Assembly: GCA_009780275.1 (NCBI GenBank)
Contig: WRAI01000018.1
Location: forward strand, 1 to 52,835
Reading direction: 5' to 3'
Source: Oscillospiraceae bacterium
GTDB lineage: Bacteria > Bacillota > Clostridia > Oscillospirales > UBA929
DNA: 52,835 bases
In this document: positions 51,663 to 52,835 of the stretch, one piece after another
How the letters are laid out: every line of letters begins with the position of its first letter
Numbering within the stretch: position 1 is the first letter of the stretch
Notes under the pieces: generated by a model
The model's database searches: none
Seen by the model: the letters and a program-made list of their open reading frames with translations, nothing else
What the model was told of the DNA's origin: nothing
Position numbers and translations under genes: made by a program

Positions 51663-52541
51663 ATGAGCAACAAAAATATGGTTGATGAACGCTTTGAACT
51701 TGCGGCTGTAATTTGCAGACTCGCCGAGCGTCCCGAATATAGTTCGCCCGATTTTAATGCATTCAACACGGACCATCATAAGGAAATTGCAAAAACATTT
51801 GCGCCTTATGCAAACCATGAGGCAATTGAATATGCAAAAAGAATGTCAAGCATTATTTGTTATGATAAGCCATTGCGTTTCGCTGTTCATATCAAAAAGG
51901 AATGTAACAGGTTTGATCTCATTGATGATATATCCTCTCTATATGGTGCTTGGACTCCTGACACAGCAACTGATTTTTTGAGGCTGTACAATCAGTTTTA
52001 TGCTGACACAAACTATGTGGAATTTTTCAATAAGCACTTATTATTATTTGAAGAAGCGACAAAAGAGTTTGTAGACAGATTTTACAGTCACATTGATTTT
52101 GACTGGTTCGGCAAGTATCTTGACCCGTCAAATTTAAGGTGTATATTATCGCTATCGAGCGGAAACTATTTCGCGTCCGTAAACAACAAGATATTATATT
52201 GCTTAGTGCAAACAAATAATCGCGACCGTTTTGACGTTCCACCAATTGTCCATGAATACTGCCATGCGTTTGCTAATCCACTTGCTAAAAAGTGGTATAA
52301 CGAAAATGCCGTATTCCAGAAATGGTGCGATGATTCCGTAGACTCTCTGAATATGCCATTTTACAACAACGGTATATATATGGCGTATGAGTATGTGACG
52401 AGAGCCTATAACGTCTTGTATGAAGTTGAACATGGAAGTGATTACAACGAGTGGATTGCGACTGTAAGAAATATGGAAACCAAAGACGGGTTTCCATACA
52501 TGGAGCAAGTTTATAACATGATTATAGCGTTGAAGAAGTAA
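51663..52541 (+). CDS. DUF4932-type putative zinc metalloprotease
   Basis: 292 residues, cytosolic (no signal peptide). An N-terminal domain (VDERFELAAVICRLAERPEY) is followed by a central helical part and HEYCHAF (~199-205), an HExxH zinc motif within VPPIVHEYCHAFANPL. This pattern matches DUF4932 proteins. Substrate unknown. GGAGAG lies 6 bases before ATG. AT-rich compared with spoIIIA just upstream, so it is likely acquired. Confidence 0.75.
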   Translation: MSNKNMVDERFELAAVICRLAERPEYSSPDFNAFNTDHHKEIAKTFAPYANHEAIEYAKRMSSIICYDKPLRFAVHIKKECNRFDLIDDISSLYGAWTPDTATDFLRLYNQFYADTNYVEFFNKHLLLFEEATKEFVDRFYSHIDFDWFGKYLDPSNLRCILSLSSGNYFASVNNKILYCLVQTNNRDRFDVPPIVHEYCHAFANPLAKKWYNENAVFQKWCDDSVDSLNMPFYNNGIYMAYEYVTRAYNVLYEVEHGSDYNEWIATVRNMETKDGFPYMEQVYNMIIALKK

Positions 52542-52835
52542 TACCCAAAATAAGCACTTGATACCCTAGCGGCTAACCGCCGACCCACGCCGTGAGTAGG
52601 TATATTTTGAACAATAAATCCCGCAGGATAGGCAAGCCCTATTTTGTGGGATTTTGGCGTTTGTACAAAAAAGTCCTTGACAAGTGGTTGCAGGAATATG
52701 GAAAAGAACTCTTTTACCGAAGCGGGAAGATTCGCACAAAACTACTCTAACTCTCAAACCCGCTAAATAACTAACAAAATCAAAAGACGATGTATAAAGA
52801 TAACAAGAGTTAGAGGCTAACAAAATAGCAAACAA
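52542..52835. other. AT-rich window end with a long hairpin
   Basis: No convincing gene. A ~15-17 bp hairpin with some G-T pairs spans 52616-52654 (AAATCCC ... GGGATTT outer stem) and may terminate the preceding gene. A TTGACA occurs at 52677-52682 without a matching -10. Confidence 0.4.

Noticed and set aside
52566..52835. Minus-strand frame at the window end
   Set aside because: Composition looks like translated non-coding DNA, and it spans the long hairpin.

Overview
The window reads as chromosome of an uncultured, spore-forming Clostridia-type Firmicute, possibly near the Oscillospiraceae. The evidence is spoIIIAA-spoIIIAB, ytaF, ylbJ, a CotH-type kinase, SLH/CsaB cell-surface genes, Gram-positive-type ribosome binding sites and promoters of the TTGACA-17/18-TGC-TATAAT type. 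Base composition is mid-range in the core and clearly lower in the accessory segments. No rRNA or tRNA gene was seen; the only structural RNA gene I can name is ssrA (tmRNA).

Layout. (1) 1-4048 is accessory DNA: the edge of a mobile element (a cut-off gene and a ParB-like protein) followed by two AT-rich genes, a divergent RlmJ-like methyltransferase and a Cys-rich unknown. (2) 4108-8298 is a housekeeping operon, HIT protein - comEC - holA - rnmV, followed by a sugar oxidoreductase and a small membrane-type ORF. (3) 9873-14095, minus strand, holds a zinc-ribbon membrane protein, galE, a 58-residue small protein, a GNAT acetyltransferase, an EFR1-type flavodoxin/ferredoxin and a PRPP synthetase. 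(4) 14239-21429 is a 2396-residue cyclic beta-1,2-glucan synthase-like enzyme. (5) 21488-29056 has ytaF, a pseudouridine synthase and a surface-glycan cluster: a glycosyltransferase, a glycosyltransferase-CsaB fusion, GtrA and CotH kinase. (6) 29414-35590 is one 2058-residue secreted protein with many beta-sandwich-like modules and a central SLH block. CsaB-type pyruvylation is the known anchor for SLH proteins, so (5) and (6) probably belong together. (7) 35670-38357 holds a sirtuin, ylbJ and a MerR regulator.

(8) 38553-47252 is a genomic island ending in the 3' end of ssrA. From its right end it carries a serine recombinase whose reading frame runs on into antisense ssrA, a MobC-like protein without a relaxase, a RepA-like ATPase, an array of about twelve degenerate 60-bp repeats, a complete three-gene DpnII/MboI-type (GATC) restriction-modification operon, and a stand-alone reverse transcriptase. 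The reverse transcriptase is preceded by a structured leader in a stretch with six GATC sites and followed by a small promoter-terminator unit that may encode an sRNA. This reverse transcriptase/restriction module is the best candidate for an undescribed system in the window.

(9) 47256-51306 returns to core genes: ssrA, a GNAT, a VanY-type D,D-carboxypeptidase, smpB, spoIIIAA and spoIIIAB. The spoIIIA operon is broken after spoIIIAB by a truncated XRE regulator and a DUF4932-type putative metalloprotease (51428-52541).

Two general features stand out. Four genes (rluA-type synthase, sir2, smpB, gtrA) have a strong promoter whose -10 box lies only 6-7 bases before the start codon, predicting leaderless mRNAs. 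REP-like palindromes appear to have been inserted in frame in rnmV and ylbJ.
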